This document shows, piece after piece, positions 1-8,428 of a stretch of 64,000 bases of DNA; within the stretch, counting starts at the first letter, position 1; every line of letters begins with the position of its first letter. Source of the DNA: Pseudomonas pohangensis (GTDB taxonomy: Bacteria; Pseudomonadota; Gammaproteobacteria; Pseudomonadales; Pseudomonadaceae); NCBI RefSeq assembly GCF_900105995.1, contig NZ_LT629785.1:372001-436000 (forward strand). The letters are read 5' to 3'. The translations under genes and the position numbers were made by a program. The notes beneath the pieces were generated by a model that saw only the letters and a program-made list of their open reading frames with translations, was not told the origin of the DNA and made no database searches.

Positions 1-1419
1 GACCGCCAGCTGCCGGACAAGGCGATTGATCTGATTGATGAGGCCGCCAGCCGCATTCGCATGGAAATCGACTCCAAACCCGAAGAACTTGATCGCCTTG
101 AACGGCGCCTGATCCAGTTGAAGATCGAGCGCGAAGCACTCAAGAAAGAAGACGATGAAGCGGCGTTAAAGCGCCTCGGCAAGCTCAAGGACGATATTGC
201 TCGTCTGGAGAAGGAATACGCTGATCTGGAGGAGATCTGGAAGGCGGAAAAAGCCGAAGTGCAGGGCTCCGCACAAATTCAGCAGAAGATCGAGCAGGCG
301 CGCCAGGAGATGGAGACAGCCCGGCGCAAGGGCGATCTGGAAGCCATGGCGCGCATCCAGTATCAGACCATTCCGGATCTTGAGCGCGCCCAGCAGATGT
401 CCGATCAGCATGAAAAGGTCGAGAACCGGTTGCTGCGCAACAAGGTAACGGATGAGGAAATTGCCGAAGTAGTGTCGAAATGGACCGGCATTCCGGTTTC
501 CAAGATGCTCGAAGGCGAGCGCGACAAGCTGTTGCGGATGGAGTCCATGCTGCACACCCGTGTAATCGGTCAGGATGAGGCCGTAGTGGCGGTGTCCAAT
601 GCCGTGCGCCGTTCCCGTGCCGGGCTCTCTGACCCGGATCGGCCCAGCGGTTCCTTCCTGTTCCTCGGTCCGACCGGTGTGGGCAAGACGGAGTTGTGCA
701 AGGCGCTGGCGGAATTTCTCTTCGATACCGAAGAGTCGATGGTGCGCATCGACATGTCGGAATTCATGGAGAAGCATTCGGTGGCACGCCTGATCGGTGC
801 GCCGCCGGGTTATGTCGGTTATGAGGAAGGCGGTTACCTGACCGAGGCGGTGCGTCGCAAGCCCTATTCGGTGGTGCTGATGGATGAGGTCGAGAAAGCC
901 CACCCGGACGTATTCAACGTGTTGTTGCAGGTACTTGAAGATGGCCGTCTGACCGACAGCCACGGGCGTACCGTGGATTTCCGCAATACGGTGCTGGTGA
1001 TGACCTCTAACCTGGGCTCGGTGCAGATTCAGGAGCTGGTTGGTGACCGTGAAGCGCAGCGTGCGGCGGTGATGGATGCCGTCGGCCAGCATTTCCGCCC
1101 GGAGTTCATCAACCGTATCGACGAGGTGGTGGTTTTCGAGCCATTGGCGCGCGAGCAGATTGCCGGTATTGCCGAAATCCAGTTGCAGCGCTTGCGCAAG
1201 CGTTTAGCCGAGCGTGACCTGCAGTTGCAATTGAGTCCCGAGGTCATGGACAAGCTGGTATCGGTGGGGTACGACCCGGTTTATGGCGCGCGGCCACTGA
1301 AGCGGGCATTGCAGCAGTGGGTGGAAAATCCGCTGGCGCAACTGATCCTGCAGGGCAGGTTTGCGCCCGAAGCGATGATCAGCGGTACCTTGCAAGGGGA
1401 TGAGATAGAGTTCAGCTGA
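1..1419 (+). CDS. clpB: ATP-dependent disaggregase ClpB, C-terminal part (5' end outside window)
   Basis: This is the last 472 codons of ClpB, the Hsp100 chaperone that works with DnaK to pull proteins out of aggregates in the cytoplasm. The frame is open from base 1, so the N-terminal domain and most of the first ATPase domain lie upstream. Visible in order are the end of NBD1 (DRQLPDKAIDLIDEAA), the charged coiled-coil M domain (about residues 30-150 of the fragment), and NBD2 with Walker A GPTGVGKTELCK, Walker B VVLMDEVEKAH, sensor 1 TSNLGS and sensor 2 GARPLKR. The coiled-coil M domain excludes ClpA and ClpX. It is followed by a clear terminator, so it is the end of its transcript. Confidence 0.98.
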   Translation, partial: DRQLPDKAIDLIDEAASRIRMEIDSKPEELDRLERRLIQLKIEREALKKEDDEAALKRLGKLKDDIARLEKEYADLEEIWKAEKAEVQGSAQIQQKIEQARQEMETARRKGDLEAMARIQYQTIPDLERAQQMSDQHEKVENRLLRNKVTDEEIAEVVSKWTGIPVSKMLEGERDKLLRMESMLHTRVIGQDEAVVAVSNAVRRSRAGLSDPDRPSGSFLFLGPTGVGKTELCKALAEFLFDTEESMVRIDMSEFMEKHSVARLIGAPPGYVGYEEGGYLTEAVRRKPYSVVLMDEVEKAHPDVFNVLLQVLEDGRLTDSHGRTVDFRNTVLVMTSNLGSVQIQELVGDREAQRAAVMDAVGQHFRPEFINRIDEVVVFEPLAREQIAGIAEIQLQRLRKRLAERDLQLQLSPEVMDKLVSVGYDPVYGARPLKRALQQWVENPLAQLILQGRFAPEAMISGTLQGDEIEFS

Positions 1420-1424
1420 AACCT

Positions 1425-1464
1425 CCCTCAGCCGTAGAGAAGTTGCGGCTGAGGGGTTTTTATT
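1425..1464 (+). terminator. Rho-independent terminator of clpB
   Basis: A 10-bp stem (1425-1434 with 1446-1455, CCCTCAGCCG type) is followed by GTTTTTATT, six bases after the clpB stop codon. It also separates clpB from the convergent PilZ gene. Confidence 0.9.
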
Positions 1465-1474
1465 AACTGCCGGC

Positions 1475-1816
1475 TTATTCCTGCGCCAGATGGCGCAACA
1501 GAATCTCCAGTGCACTCGCCTGGTCGCTGGCCATGTCTATGATCTGGAAGCCGGCCCAGCCACTTTGTGCGTCGGGGCCGGGCCTGCTCCACAGGCAGTC
1601 AGCCCCCAGGGTGACCGATTCGATACCCTCCAGTGGTCTGGCAGGAACCAGGCGAAACTGCATTACCGAGTCGGTTTCTATCGACCTTTCACAGAACAGC
1701 ATGAAGCCTTCAACTGAAAGGTCAGCCAGGCGGCCCAGACGTTCGCCCGAGTGCAGTTCGTAGGCTTCAATTTGCAGACCCAAATGGCGGCGGTCATGCT
1801 GGCGACGGTCTTCCAT
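1475..1816 (-). CDS. PilZ domain protein
   Basis: The 113-aa protein is essentially one PilZ domain, the family that binds cyclic di-GMP. The N-terminal arginine motif is present (RRQHDRRH, residues 4-11), followed by DLSVEGF, which fits the (D/N)xSxxG part of the binding site. It has no signal peptide or membrane segment, so it should be cytosolic. It starts 9 bases after the stop codon of the upstream DUF1631 gene on the same strand, so the two are probably co-transcribed. The partner or process it controls cannot be read from the sequence. Motility, adhesion or envelope functions are typical of the family. Confidence 0.85.
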   Translation of the reverse strand: MEDRRQHDRRHLGLQIEAYELHSGERLGRLADLSVEGFMLFCERSIETDSVMQFRLVPARPLEGIESVTLGADCLWSRPGPDAQSGWAGFQIIDMASDQASALEILLRHLAQE

Positions 1817-1825
1817 TGAGGCTCC

Positions 1826-4246
1826 TTAGTTTGATTGTTCGGGGGTTTCGTCTGCGCTGCGACCGGTGAAACGTTGCAGCACCCGGTAGATTGCGGTGAG
1901 AGCACGGTCTACCAGGGGTGCGCTGCGCTCTTGAGGCATGATGCGAACCAGACCCTTGTCCATTTCGATAGCCAGTTGGGTTATGGGCTTGATGGCTACC
2001 CGTTGGCCGCTGTTGTCGACGAACATGTAATTGCGGGTTGTCGGGCTGAACCAGGACAGCTTGAGCACACGGGTCTGGTCTTTTTCGACGAACTCGAACC
2101 AAGTGCCGAATTCGATCTGTTCCAGCTCCTTGACCAGTGCCTGGGCGCGTGGCGATAAGCTCGACTTGCGCGGTGCTGCTTTCATCAGGGCAGCATCTTC
2201 GCCAAGCATTTCGCCGAGCGGGCTGTTCGGCAGTGGCGCATTCAGCTTGGCGGCAATCTCGGGCTGTTTTGCCTGGACGGCATGCTGGCAGGCCACAATA
2301 TCCTTGAGCAGGCGACGTATGCCGTCTTCGTGATAGCCGCCGAGCAGTTCAAGGCCTTTGCGCAGGTCTTCCAGCAGCGCAAGACGCAAGCCTTGCAGGC
2401 GCAGCAGCCCTGCAGCATCCAGCGTGGTGCCACTCCAGGCCAGCTCTTCGGCGACTTCGCCAGTGCGCTTCCATTCATCGCTGTGCTCGCCGTGGCGTAA
2501 CAGCACAAACACCAGCACATCTATCCAGGTCAGCTCGAGAAAGTTGCGGATGATGGCCGGGGGAGAGCGTTTCTCAAGCGCCTGGGAAATAACCTCGGCA
2601 GCCATCTGGCGAGCGCCGAGTAGCTTGTCACGACCCTTGGCCGCCTCAATCGCACGGCGTTCGCGCAGTTCGACCTTGTGCTTGAGGGTGGTTACGTATT
2701 CGTTGAACTCTTCAAGCAGGGTTTCGAACAGCATGAAGTCGCCGGCGAAGCCATGTATGACCCGCTCGACCACCCAGTGCATTTTGGATAGCAGTCCGCG
2801 CTCATCGCCTTCACCGCCATACATCACACCAGCCTGGGCCATGGTGTTGAGCAGTCTGCGGGCCGGATGGTGGTGCTGGGTGAACAGGGCTTTATCCTGC
2901 AGGGCAACCTTGAGATAAGGCGTGTGCAGGTGGGAGAGGGTGGTTTTGCAATTATCCGGCAGGTTGTCGTCATCCAGAATGAAGTCGAACAGCATGCCTA
3001 CCAGGTCGATCACATCGGCTTCCTGGTCTGACAGCTTCTGCTTACCGGGTTCGCTGCTGTGGGTATCCAGTTCCTGATGCAGGCTGGCCTTGAGGCTTTC
3101 TACCTTTTGCGGCTGGTGCAGTCTTTGCTTGATGTCCTGGGCAGATTCGGCCTGCAAGCGGTTCAGTGCTTCGAGTAGCTCATTCGCGCTATAGGTACGT
3201 GTTGCCCCGGTGGGTGCGAAGCTGGCGATGCTGGGGGTGCCGCCCAGTAGTGGCATGCTGGCGCCATGCTGGCGATTTTCAACCAGCAGGGCGCTCAGGT
3301 CGTTGTACAGGCCTTCGGGGTCGGATTGTGCTGCACCGATCCCCGGGCCCTGATTGCCGGCGCCCGCAGTTTGCTGGCTGCCGGCATGAGCCTGCAGACT
3401 GCCTCCCTGGCCAGGGGTGTTGCCGGCTGAAGGGGCATGGTGCTGGGCAGTATTTTGCCCGGCAGCTGCTGCGGCTGGTTCCGCATCAGCTACAGGGGAA
3501 TTGGTCGAGGGTGTGCGACGTGGTTGGGCCGCAGTGCGCTGCACCGAGTATTTGAGGTTGGGAAGCACGCCGGCCTCAATCAGCAGGCGGTTCAGAGCGT
3601 CGTAGATCGCGTCGAGTCCATGCATTACATGCTGGTCGAACAGCATGTACAAAATGTGCTTGATGCGTAGCGGTAACGGATGGGGTTCCAATGCTTCGCT
3701 AAAGGCGCGGACAATCGCTTGAGGGCCGAACGGGTTGCTGTCCTCGAACAGCTTCTGGCCATTGTTCAGCAGGGCCAGCCGCTGATCCAGTGTGAAGATT
3801 GCCTGGGCAGAACGTGAACGAACGCGGCTGACCATGTTGGTCACCTGCATCAATTCCTCGTAATCCTCGTTCTCCACCAGCGAGAGGTTTTCCGCATCGA
3901 TCTGGCTTTCCACTGCTGGTGGAGGCTTGAGTTTGCCTTCCATGAAGTCGGAAAAGTTTTGAGCGATCTGCTGGTGATAGGCTCTTTCGATTTGCGGGCG
4001 CAAGCGGCGAATGTCGCGCATGCTGTCGAAGTAGAGGGTTTGTACCTGATTGTTTTCAGCCTTTTCGGCGCACTCGAAAAGCTTGTCGTCGACATTGCTG
4101 AAAACACCCGTCAGGTGTTCTGCCAGCCGGTTCATTACCAGTTTCTTGCAATTCTGCACAAGATCGGTAAATCGCGGCTGTATGCCTCTGCTTGCCAGAG
4201 AAGACGGATTGTCAGCCTTGCCGGTCTGTGTGTCCTGGGTACTCAT
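1826..4246 (-). CDS. DUF1631 family protein (first of two paralogs)
   Basis: This is an 806-aa protein of the DUF1631 family, function unknown. I chose the ATG at 4246 (MSTQDTQTGKADN), which has AGGAC about 7 bases upstream; a longer frame begins at 4333 but has no comparable site. The protein is mostly alpha-helical and has an Ala/Gly/Gln-rich low-complexity stretch around residues 240-310, probably a linker. The C-terminal 100 residues are strand-rich (FGTWFEFVEKDQTR, then NYMFVDNSGQRVAIKP) and resemble the end of the paralog at 15392-17689. No signal peptide or catalytic motif is seen. The next gene downstream encodes a PilZ domain, which suggests a link to c-di-GMP signalling (inference). 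Confidence 0.85.
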   Translation of the reverse strand: MSTQDTQTGKADNPSSLASRGIQPRFTDLVQNCKKLVMNRLAEHLTGVFSNVDDKLFECAEKAENNQVQTLYFDSMRDIRRLRPQIERAYHQQIAQNFSDFMEGKLKPPPAVESQIDAENLSLVENEDYEELMQVTNMVSRVRSRSAQAIFTLDQRLALLNNGQKLFEDSNPFGPQAIVRAFSEALEPHPLPLRIKHILYMLFDQHVMHGLDAIYDALNRLLIEAGVLPNLKYSVQRTAAQPRRTPSTNSPVADAEPAAAAAGQNTAQHHAPSAGNTPGQGGSLQAHAGSQQTAGAGNQGPGIGAAQSDPEGLYNDLSALLVENRQHGASMPLLGGTPSIASFAPTGATRTYSANELLEALNRLQAESAQDIKQRLHQPQKVESLKASLHQELDTHSSEPGKQKLSDQEADVIDLVGMLFDFILDDDNLPDNCKTTLSHLHTPYLKVALQDKALFTQHHHPARRLLNTMAQAGVMYGGEGDERGLLSKMHWVVERVIHGFAGDFMLFETLLEEFNEYVTTLKHKVELRERRAIEAAKGRDKLLGARQMAAEVISQALEKRSPPAIIRNFLELTWIDVLVFVLLRHGEHSDEWKRTGEVAEELAWSGTTLDAAGLLRLQGLRLALLEDLRKGLELLGGYHEDGIRRLLKDIVACQHAVQAKQPEIAAKLNAPLPNSPLGEMLGEDAALMKAAPRKSSLSPRAQALVKELEQIEFGTWFEFVEKDQTRVLKLSWFSPTTRNYMFVDNSGQRVAIKPITQLAIEMDKGLVRIMPQERSAPLVDRALTAIYRVLQRFTGRSADETPEQSN

Positions 4247-4365
4247 TGGCTGTCCTGCGTGAAGCCTTGCGGCGCCGCGGTCTGCATTTATTGGATGTAT
4301 TGACACATATAGCAGTCTGCAAGGCAACTGCAAAGCATCATGTATTGGTTTAATGCTTTTCAGGC

Positions 4366-4393
4366 TTGACAGCGTGAGATGGAAACGTAAAAT
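4366..4393 (+). promoter_or_regulatory. Sigma-70 promoter of the tRNA operon
   Basis: TTGACA (4366-4371), a 16-bp spacer and TAAAAT (4388-4393) are followed directly by a GC-rich GGCGCGCC discriminator. That arrangement is typical of stable-RNA promoters under stringent control. It lies about 60 bases before tRNA-Asn. Confidence 0.85.
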
Positions 4394-4452
4394 GGCGCGC
4401 CTCAGATGCAGGAACGGGTTACCGGTTCGGCGATGAGACGGAAGTATGAAGT

Positions 4453-4528
<76 letters not shown>

Positions 4529-4537
4529 AACTTTCAC

Positions 4538-4614
4538 CGGGGTATAGCGCAGTCCGGTAGCGCGCCTGCTTTGGGAGCAGGATGTCAGGAGTTCGAATCC
4601 CCTTACCCCGACCA
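4538..4614 (+). tRNA. tRNA-Pro (TGG)
   Basis: A 77-nt cloverleaf. The acceptor stem CGGGGTA pairs with TACCCCG, the anticodon stem is CCTGC/GCAGG with loop TTTGGGA and anticodon TGG, the T loop is GTTCGAATC, and CCA is encoded. It lies 9 nt after tRNA-Asn. Confidence 0.97.
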
Positions 4615-4619
4615 TTTTT

Positions 4620-4695
4620 GGGTCGTTAGCTCAGTTGGTAGAGCAGTTGGCTTTTAACCAATTGGTCGTAGGTTCGAATCCTACACGACCCACCA
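4620..4695 (+). tRNA. tRNA-Lys (TTT)
   Basis: A 76-nt cloverleaf. The acceptor stem GGGTCGT pairs with ACGACCC, the anticodon loop is CTTTTAA with anticodon TTT, the T arm has GGTTCGAATCC, and CCA is encoded. Last gene of the tRNA operon. Confidence 0.97.
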
Positions 4696-4700
4696 TATGA

Positions 4701-4732
4701 AAGCCCTGACCGTAGCGGTCAGGGCTTTTTTA
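4701..4732 (+). terminator. Terminator of the tRNA operon
   Basis: A perfect 12-bp stem AAGCCCTGACCG/CGGTCAGGGCTT with a TAG loop, followed by TTTTATT, begins 5 bases after tRNA-Lys. Confidence 0.95.
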
Positions 4733-4766
4733 TTGTCCCGAGGTTTTCAGGGCTGGATCAGGCGGT

Positions 4767-4940
4767 TTAGCTGACCAGCCGGCTGAGCAGGCGACTCAGC
4801 ACTCCCAGCCCGATGACGACCAGCAACACGATCAGCAGCAACCGCCAGGGCCGGAACGGTTGGCGCTCGACCTGATGCTGCGGAGCGGCGAGGTAGCTGT
4901 CCACTTTGCTCTGGTCTTCAGGTGTCAGGCGGCTGGTCAT
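4767..4940 (-). CDS. Small single-pass membrane protein, DUF3094-like
   Basis: A 57-aa protein read from the ATG at 4940, which has GGGAG 6 bases upstream; a longer frame from 4994 has no such site. It has a polar, charged N-terminal half (MTSRLTPEDQSKVDSYL), then a basic stretch and one hydrophobic segment (LLLIVLLVVIGLGVL), ending in an amphipathic SRLLSRLVS tail. The N-terminal half looks like the pseudomonad DUF3094 family, which has no known function. A cytoplasmic N terminus with one inner-membrane helix is the likely topology. Confidence 0.7.
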   Translation of the reverse strand: MTSRLTPEDQSKVDSYLAAPQHQVERQPFRPWRLLLIVLLVVIGLGVLSRLLSRLVS

Positions 4941-5198
4941 GACTGCTCCCGTGCTGGATAGATGATTCGCGTTGGCTGGATCATTCTGTGGCAATGGCCG
5001 GGCTTCCGCCCGGACGAATAGTTTCTCCTTGTAGCATCCTGACAGTCATACCGCCATGCTCGCGCAGAATGAAAGCTGTCGAGTCTGCTTCACGTCGCGA
5101 GGATGTTTCTGCGGTCGGGCCGGAATTCTGACGGGTAGTGACATCTGGTAATGTGGAAAGATAATTTCCTGTGAACATTGTCAAAGAGGAGTTCGCCT

Positions 5199-5669
5199 GT
5201 GAGCAGACTGCCGGCTGCGGTTTTCCTGCTGATGTTGTCCGGGTCACTGTTCGGGCAGGAGCCGGCGCCGGTTCAGGCTCCATGGACGTTACTGGATCAG
5301 TTTGATCAGCCCTATACGCGCAATGACCAGCTGCGGATTTTGCTGGTGGCGCGCAGCATGGACGCGGCAAAGTTGCTGGATCAGGCGTTGCAGGGAAAGC
5401 CCGCGGATTATCTCGAGGTGCGCGAAGCGGTGTTTGTCGCGGATGTGAGCCGCATGCCGGCGTTGATCTCTACGCTTTTTGCCATACCGGCCATGCGCGA
5501 TTACAACTACCGGGTGCTGCTTGATCGGGAACCGCGGGTAGTGACCAGGTATTCCGGTGATGCTGACAAGCTGCTCTGGGTCGAGATGAAGCAGGGCAAG
5601 GTAGTCTCGGAGCGCGAGTTTGCTGATCCACTGGCGCTGGAAAAGGCGCTGCAGCAGGCGGGTCAATGA
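5199..5669 (+). CDS. Exported protein of unknown function, thioredoxin-like layout
   Basis: A 156-aa protein. I place the start at GTG 5199, because GAGGA ends 8 bases before it and the resulting N terminus is a clean signal peptide (MSRLPAAVFLLMLSGSLFGQ). A TTG at 5178 would add seven residues and bury the ribosome site inside the gene. The mature part (WTLLDQFDQPYTRNDQLRI, then a basic alpha/beta region) recalls the beginning of AhpC/thioredoxin folds, but it lacks a CxxC pair, so redox activity is not supported. Pseudomonad relatives are often labelled FAD/FMN-containing dehydrogenase without basis. It overlaps the next gene by 4 bases (ATGA), indicating translational coupling with a membrane permease. 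Confidence 0.7.
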   Translation: MSRLPAAVFLLMLSGSLFGQEPAPVQAPWTLLDQFDQPYTRNDQLRILLVARSMDAAKLLDQALQGKPADYLEVREAVFVADVSRMPALISTLFAIPAMRDYNYRVLLDREPRVVTRYSGDADKLLWVEMKQGKVVSEREFADPLALEKALQQAGQ

Positions 5670-6361
5670 TAGCGCCGGAGTTGCTTGCGCCAGCCAGTCT
5701 GATGCTTGGCTGGGCGGGCTATCTGCTGGTGCTGTGTTATGCGCTGTGGCGGGCGCCCTGGCTGGAGTTGTTCAGTGATAGCCGCCGCCAGCATCTGTTG
5801 TTCGGTACGGTGCTGGGGCTTTTCCTGCTCTGGCTGTTGCGCCGGGATTTTCCCTCCGGGGTGTCCTTTCATTTCATTGGCATGACTGCAGTGGTACTGC
5901 TGCTCGACTGGCCGCTGGCGATTGTTTCAGGGCTACTTGCGCAAATCGGCCTGCTGTTGCTTGGCCGGCAGCAACTTGCGGCAATGGGCGTCAACGGCTT
6001 GCTACTGGTGCTGTTGCCGGTTCTGGTTACTGAGTTCTGTGCGCTGTGGGTAGAGCGCTTTCAGCCGCGCAATCTGTTTGTGTATATCTTTTGCAGCGGC
6101 TTTTTTCCTGCGGCTCTGGCTGCGCTTGGCTGTTGCGCGCTGGGCTGGTTGCTGCTCTGGTGGGGCGGGGTCTACGAGTTGCCTGCTTCTGGGTTGGGGG
6201 ACTCGGCAGGCTATCTGTGGCTGGTCATGTTTCCTGAGGCGTTCATCAATGGCACGGTCATTACTGCACTGGTGGTGTTTTGCCCTGACTGGCTGGAAAC
6301 CTTCAACCGCAGTCGCTACTTGCAGGCCCCCTGGAAAGACGGGAACTGGTCAGCGAAATAA
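5666..6361 (+). CDS. CbiM-like energy-coupling factor permease homolog
   Basis: A 231-aa integral membrane protein with about six or seven hydrophobic segments. Its conserved stretches (FHFIGMTAVVLLLDWPLA, FVYIFCSGFFPAALAAL, MFPEAFINGTVITALVVF) match pseudomonad proteins annotated as energy-coupling factor ABC transporter permease (CbiM family). CbiM proteins normally act as the metal-binding S component of a cobalt or nickel importer together with a T component and ATPases, none of which is present here. It lacks the metal-binding N terminus (MHIMEG type) of true CbiM. Substrate and role are therefore open. Translation is coupled to the upstream exported protein. Confidence 0.7.
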   Translation: MIAPELLAPASLMLGWAGYLLVLCYALWRAPWLELFSDSRRQHLLFGTVLGLFLLWLLRRDFPSGVSFHFIGMTAVVLLLDWPLAIVSGLLAQIGLLLLGRQQLAAMGVNGLLLVLLPVLVTEFCALWVERFQPRNLFVYIFCSGFFPAALAALGCCALGWLLLWWGGVYELPASGLGDSAGYLWLVMFPEAFINGTVITALVVFCPDWLETFNRSRYLQAPWKDGNWSAK

Positions 6362-6465
6362 AGCCGGATTTGCCTGCTGAATGTCGGCTTCCGGCTTGAT
6401 CTGTATCAAAAGACGTTGACCTGCATAGCCGAAGATGACCGGGTCAACTTTCCCGGGAGTCGCAA

Positions 6466-6681
6466 ATGAGCATACACGGATGGGCGCGCCAGTCCCTGGC
6501 GCAGCAGCTGTATGAGGCCCGTCAGGCGGGTTTTGACGAGCTGCTTGCGCTCAGGGCCCTGCTCGGCGTGCTGGTGGAGCGCAGCGGTCAACTGCGCAGC
6601 GGCGAAGACTTGCGACAAGAGTTGCTGTTTCTTGCCGATAATCTGGATGACGAGCGTGACTACAGCTTCATGCGGCCTTAG
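6466..6681 (+). CDS. Small conserved hypothetical protein
   Basis: A 71-aa acidic, helical protein (MSIHGWARQSLAQQLYEAR ... LADNLDDERDYSFMRP) with GGGAG 6 bases before the ATG. It has no membrane segment, signal peptide, cysteines or known domain. Its position next to yacG-coaE and its codon use like its neighbours support a real gene. I do not recognise a function. It converges on yacG, with 9 bases between stop codons. Confidence 0.65.
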   Translation: MSIHGWARQSLAQQLYEARQAGFDELLALRALLGVLVERSGQLRSGEDLRQELLFLADNLDDERDYSFMRP

Positions 6682-6690
6682 CCGCGATAC

Positions 6691-6891
6691 TTAATGCCTT
6701 TGTGGTGGCAGGTCGGTTGAGAACAGCTCGTCGTCCGTGAGATCGCCTGGAATGGCATGATCTTCGGCTGCCCAGGCGCCCAGATCAATCAGCTTGCAGC
6801 GCTCCGAGCAGAAGGGCCGGCTCGGGCTTTGTGGCCCCCATTCGACCGGAACACCGCAGGTCGGGCAGGTAACGCTTGTGGTTTTACTCAT
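6691..6891 (-). CDS. yacG: DNA gyrase inhibitor YacG
   Basis: A 66-aa zinc protein with the YacG signature: CPTCGVPVEW (residues 9-18), then FCSERCKLIDLGAWA (residues 27-41), giving a Cys4 zinc site. In E. coli YacG binds GyrB and blocks gyrase-DNA contact. The C terminus is acidic and probably flexible. Its ATG overlaps the coaE stop codon by 4 bases, and the coaE-yacG pair next to pilD is a conserved arrangement in gammaproteobacteria. The length is usual for the family. Confidence 0.93.
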   Translation of the reverse strand: MSKTTSVTCPTCGVPVEWGPQSPSRPFCSERCKLIDLGAWAAEDHAIPGDLTDDELFSTDLPPQRH

Positions 6892-7496
6892 GACTGGTCT
6901 CCGCGCAAGTTGCTGTAGAAATCGTGCAGGCGCCGGACTTCGCTTTCCAGCCAGCCCAGATCCCTGTCGTTGAGCAGAACATCATGTGCCTTGGTAAGCC
7001 GGTGCTCACGTTGTGCTTGTGCCTGGAGAATCGCCTGAACCTGTTGTTCGCTGACCTGATCCCTGGCGATGGTCCGCTGCACCTGCAGGTGCTCCGGCGT
7101 GTCCACCACCAGAATCCTTTGGGTCAGCTGATGCTGGCCAGACTCGATCAGCAACGGCGAAACCAGAATCGCATAGGGAGATTCTGCCAGCGCCAGATGC
7201 TGGATGATTTCCTCGCCGATCAATGGGTGCAGCAAGGCTTCCAGCCAGCGACGCTGCTCCGGATGGTGAAAGATTTCCTCGCGTAATGCGGCACGGTTCA
7301 ACTGGCCGTCACTTTGCAGTATGTGGTTGCCGAAATGCTCGGCAATCCTGAGCAGGGCAGGCCGTCCCGGTTCAACGACCCAGCGCGCCGCGTGGTCGGC
7401 ATCGACGGTGTGTACTCCAAGCTCACTGAAACACTTGGCAGCCGCGCTTTTGCCGCTGCCAATGCCGCCAGTCAGCCCGAGAATCCAGGGTTTCAT
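6888..7496 (-). CDS. coaE: Dephospho-CoA kinase
   Basis: A 202-aa P-loop kinase that phosphorylates the ribose 3'-OH of dephospho-CoA, the last step of coenzyme A synthesis. Walker A is GLTGGIGSGKSAAA (residues 7-20), followed by the substrate region VDADHAARWVV. The LID region contains VDTPEHLQVQRTIARD, with the arginines expected for nucleotide binding. The length equals the family norm. It lies between pilD and yacG on the same strand, the classic pilBCD-coaE-yacG cluster. Confidence 0.97.
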   Translation of the reverse strand: MKPWILGLTGGIGSGKSAAAKCFSELGVHTVDADHAARWVVEPGRPALLRIAEHFGNHILQSDGQLNRAALREEIFHHPEQRRWLEALLHPLIGEEIIQHLALAESPYAILVSPLLIESGQHQLTQRILVVDTPEHLQVQRTIARDQVSEQQVQAILQAQAQREHRLTKAHDVLLNDRDLGWLESEVRRLHDFYSNLRGDQS

Positions 7497-7552
7497 CGCG
7501 TATTCACACTATCAGTAGGCCGTCGCAGATAGCTGCTTGGCGCTGGGCCGGA

Positions 7553-8425
7553 TTAGTTTAAACCGCTCATCTGCATGTAGCTGGCGGTAATTTGTTCGCC
7601 CCAGATCAAGGCAATCCATCCGGCAATTGCCAGATAAGGGCCGAAAGGCAACGGGGTGCTGGTTTCGGCATTGCGCATACGCAGCATGATAACCCCCAGT
7701 ACAGCACCGACCAGCGAAGACAACAGAATGGTCAGCGGCAGTACCTGCCAGCCGCCCCAGGCGCCGAGCATGGCCAGTAGCTTGAAATCACCATAGCCCA
7801 TACCTTCCTTGCCGGTCACCAGCTTGAACAGCCAGTAAACCGACCACAGGCTCATATAGCCAGCCACTGCGCCCCAGAGCGCCTCGGGAAGCGAAGTGAA
7901 CAAGCCGAAACTGTTGAAGATCAATCCGAGCCAGAGTAGTGGCAGAACCAGATCGTCGGGCAATAACTGATGGTCTGCATCAATCAGGCTCATGGCTAGC
8001 AAGCCCCAGCTAAGCAGCAGCATGCCGCCGGTTTGCCAGCTGAAGCCAAAGTGCCAGGCGATGAATGCGGATAACAGCCCGCAGGCCAGCTCTACCAGCG
8101 GGTAGCGCTTGCTGATGGGCGCCTTGCAGGCAGAGCACTTGCCGCGCAGGGCCAGCCAGCTGATCAGGGGAATGTTCTCCCACGCCTTGATTTCATGCCC
8201 GCAATGCGGACATTGCGAGTTGGGCAGGATCAGGTTGAAAGTGGCGCCGGACTCTGTAGCCGGGAGTTCTAGCAATTCACGAGCCTGCACTTGCCATTCG
8301 CGCTGCATTATCTTCGGCAGGCGATAAACCACCACATTTAGGAAGCTGCCAATGAGCAGGCCCAGCAAAAAAACCACGAAAACAAAGGCCGGCAAGTTGC
8401 CGGCCAGGAAGTCGATCAGTGCCAT
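7553..8425 (-). CDS. pilD: Type IV prepilin peptidase / N-methyltransferase
   Basis: A 290-aa inner-membrane aspartyl protease that cleaves the short leader of type IV prepilins and methylates the new N-terminal Phe. The N-terminal domain has the zinc-type cysteine pairs CPHC and CSAC (about residues 72-100). The two catalytic aspartates sit in SLIDADHQLLPDD and GYGDFKLLAMLGAWGG (the GxGD motif). About eight membrane segments are visible. It follows pilC with a 3-base gap. It should process both pilins encoded upstream in this window and also type II secretion pseudopilins. Confidence 0.97.
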   Translation of the reverse strand: MALIDFLAGNLPAFVFVVFLLGLLIGSFLNVVVYRLPKIMQREWQVQARELLELPATESGATFNLILPNSQCPHCGHEIKAWENIPLISWLALRGKCSACKAPISKRYPLVELACGLLSAFIAWHFGFSWQTGGMLLLSWGLLAMSLIDADHQLLPDDLVLPLLWLGLIFNSFGLFTSLPEALWGAVAGYMSLWSVYWLFKLVTGKEGMGYGDFKLLAMLGAWGGWQVLPLTILLSSLVGAVLGVIMLRMRNAETSTPLPFGPYLAIAGWIALIWGEQITASYMQMSGLN

Positions 8426-8428
8426 TAT

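Noticed and set aside
4981..5370. 129-codon minus-strand frame over the start of the exported-protein gene
   Set aside because: Composition unlike a protein, no ribosome site, and it overlaps the better-supported signal-peptide gene.
5666..6361. Calling the permease a cobalt transporter CbiM
   Set aside because: The N-terminal metal-binding residues and the partner genes are missing, so only family-level naming is supported.
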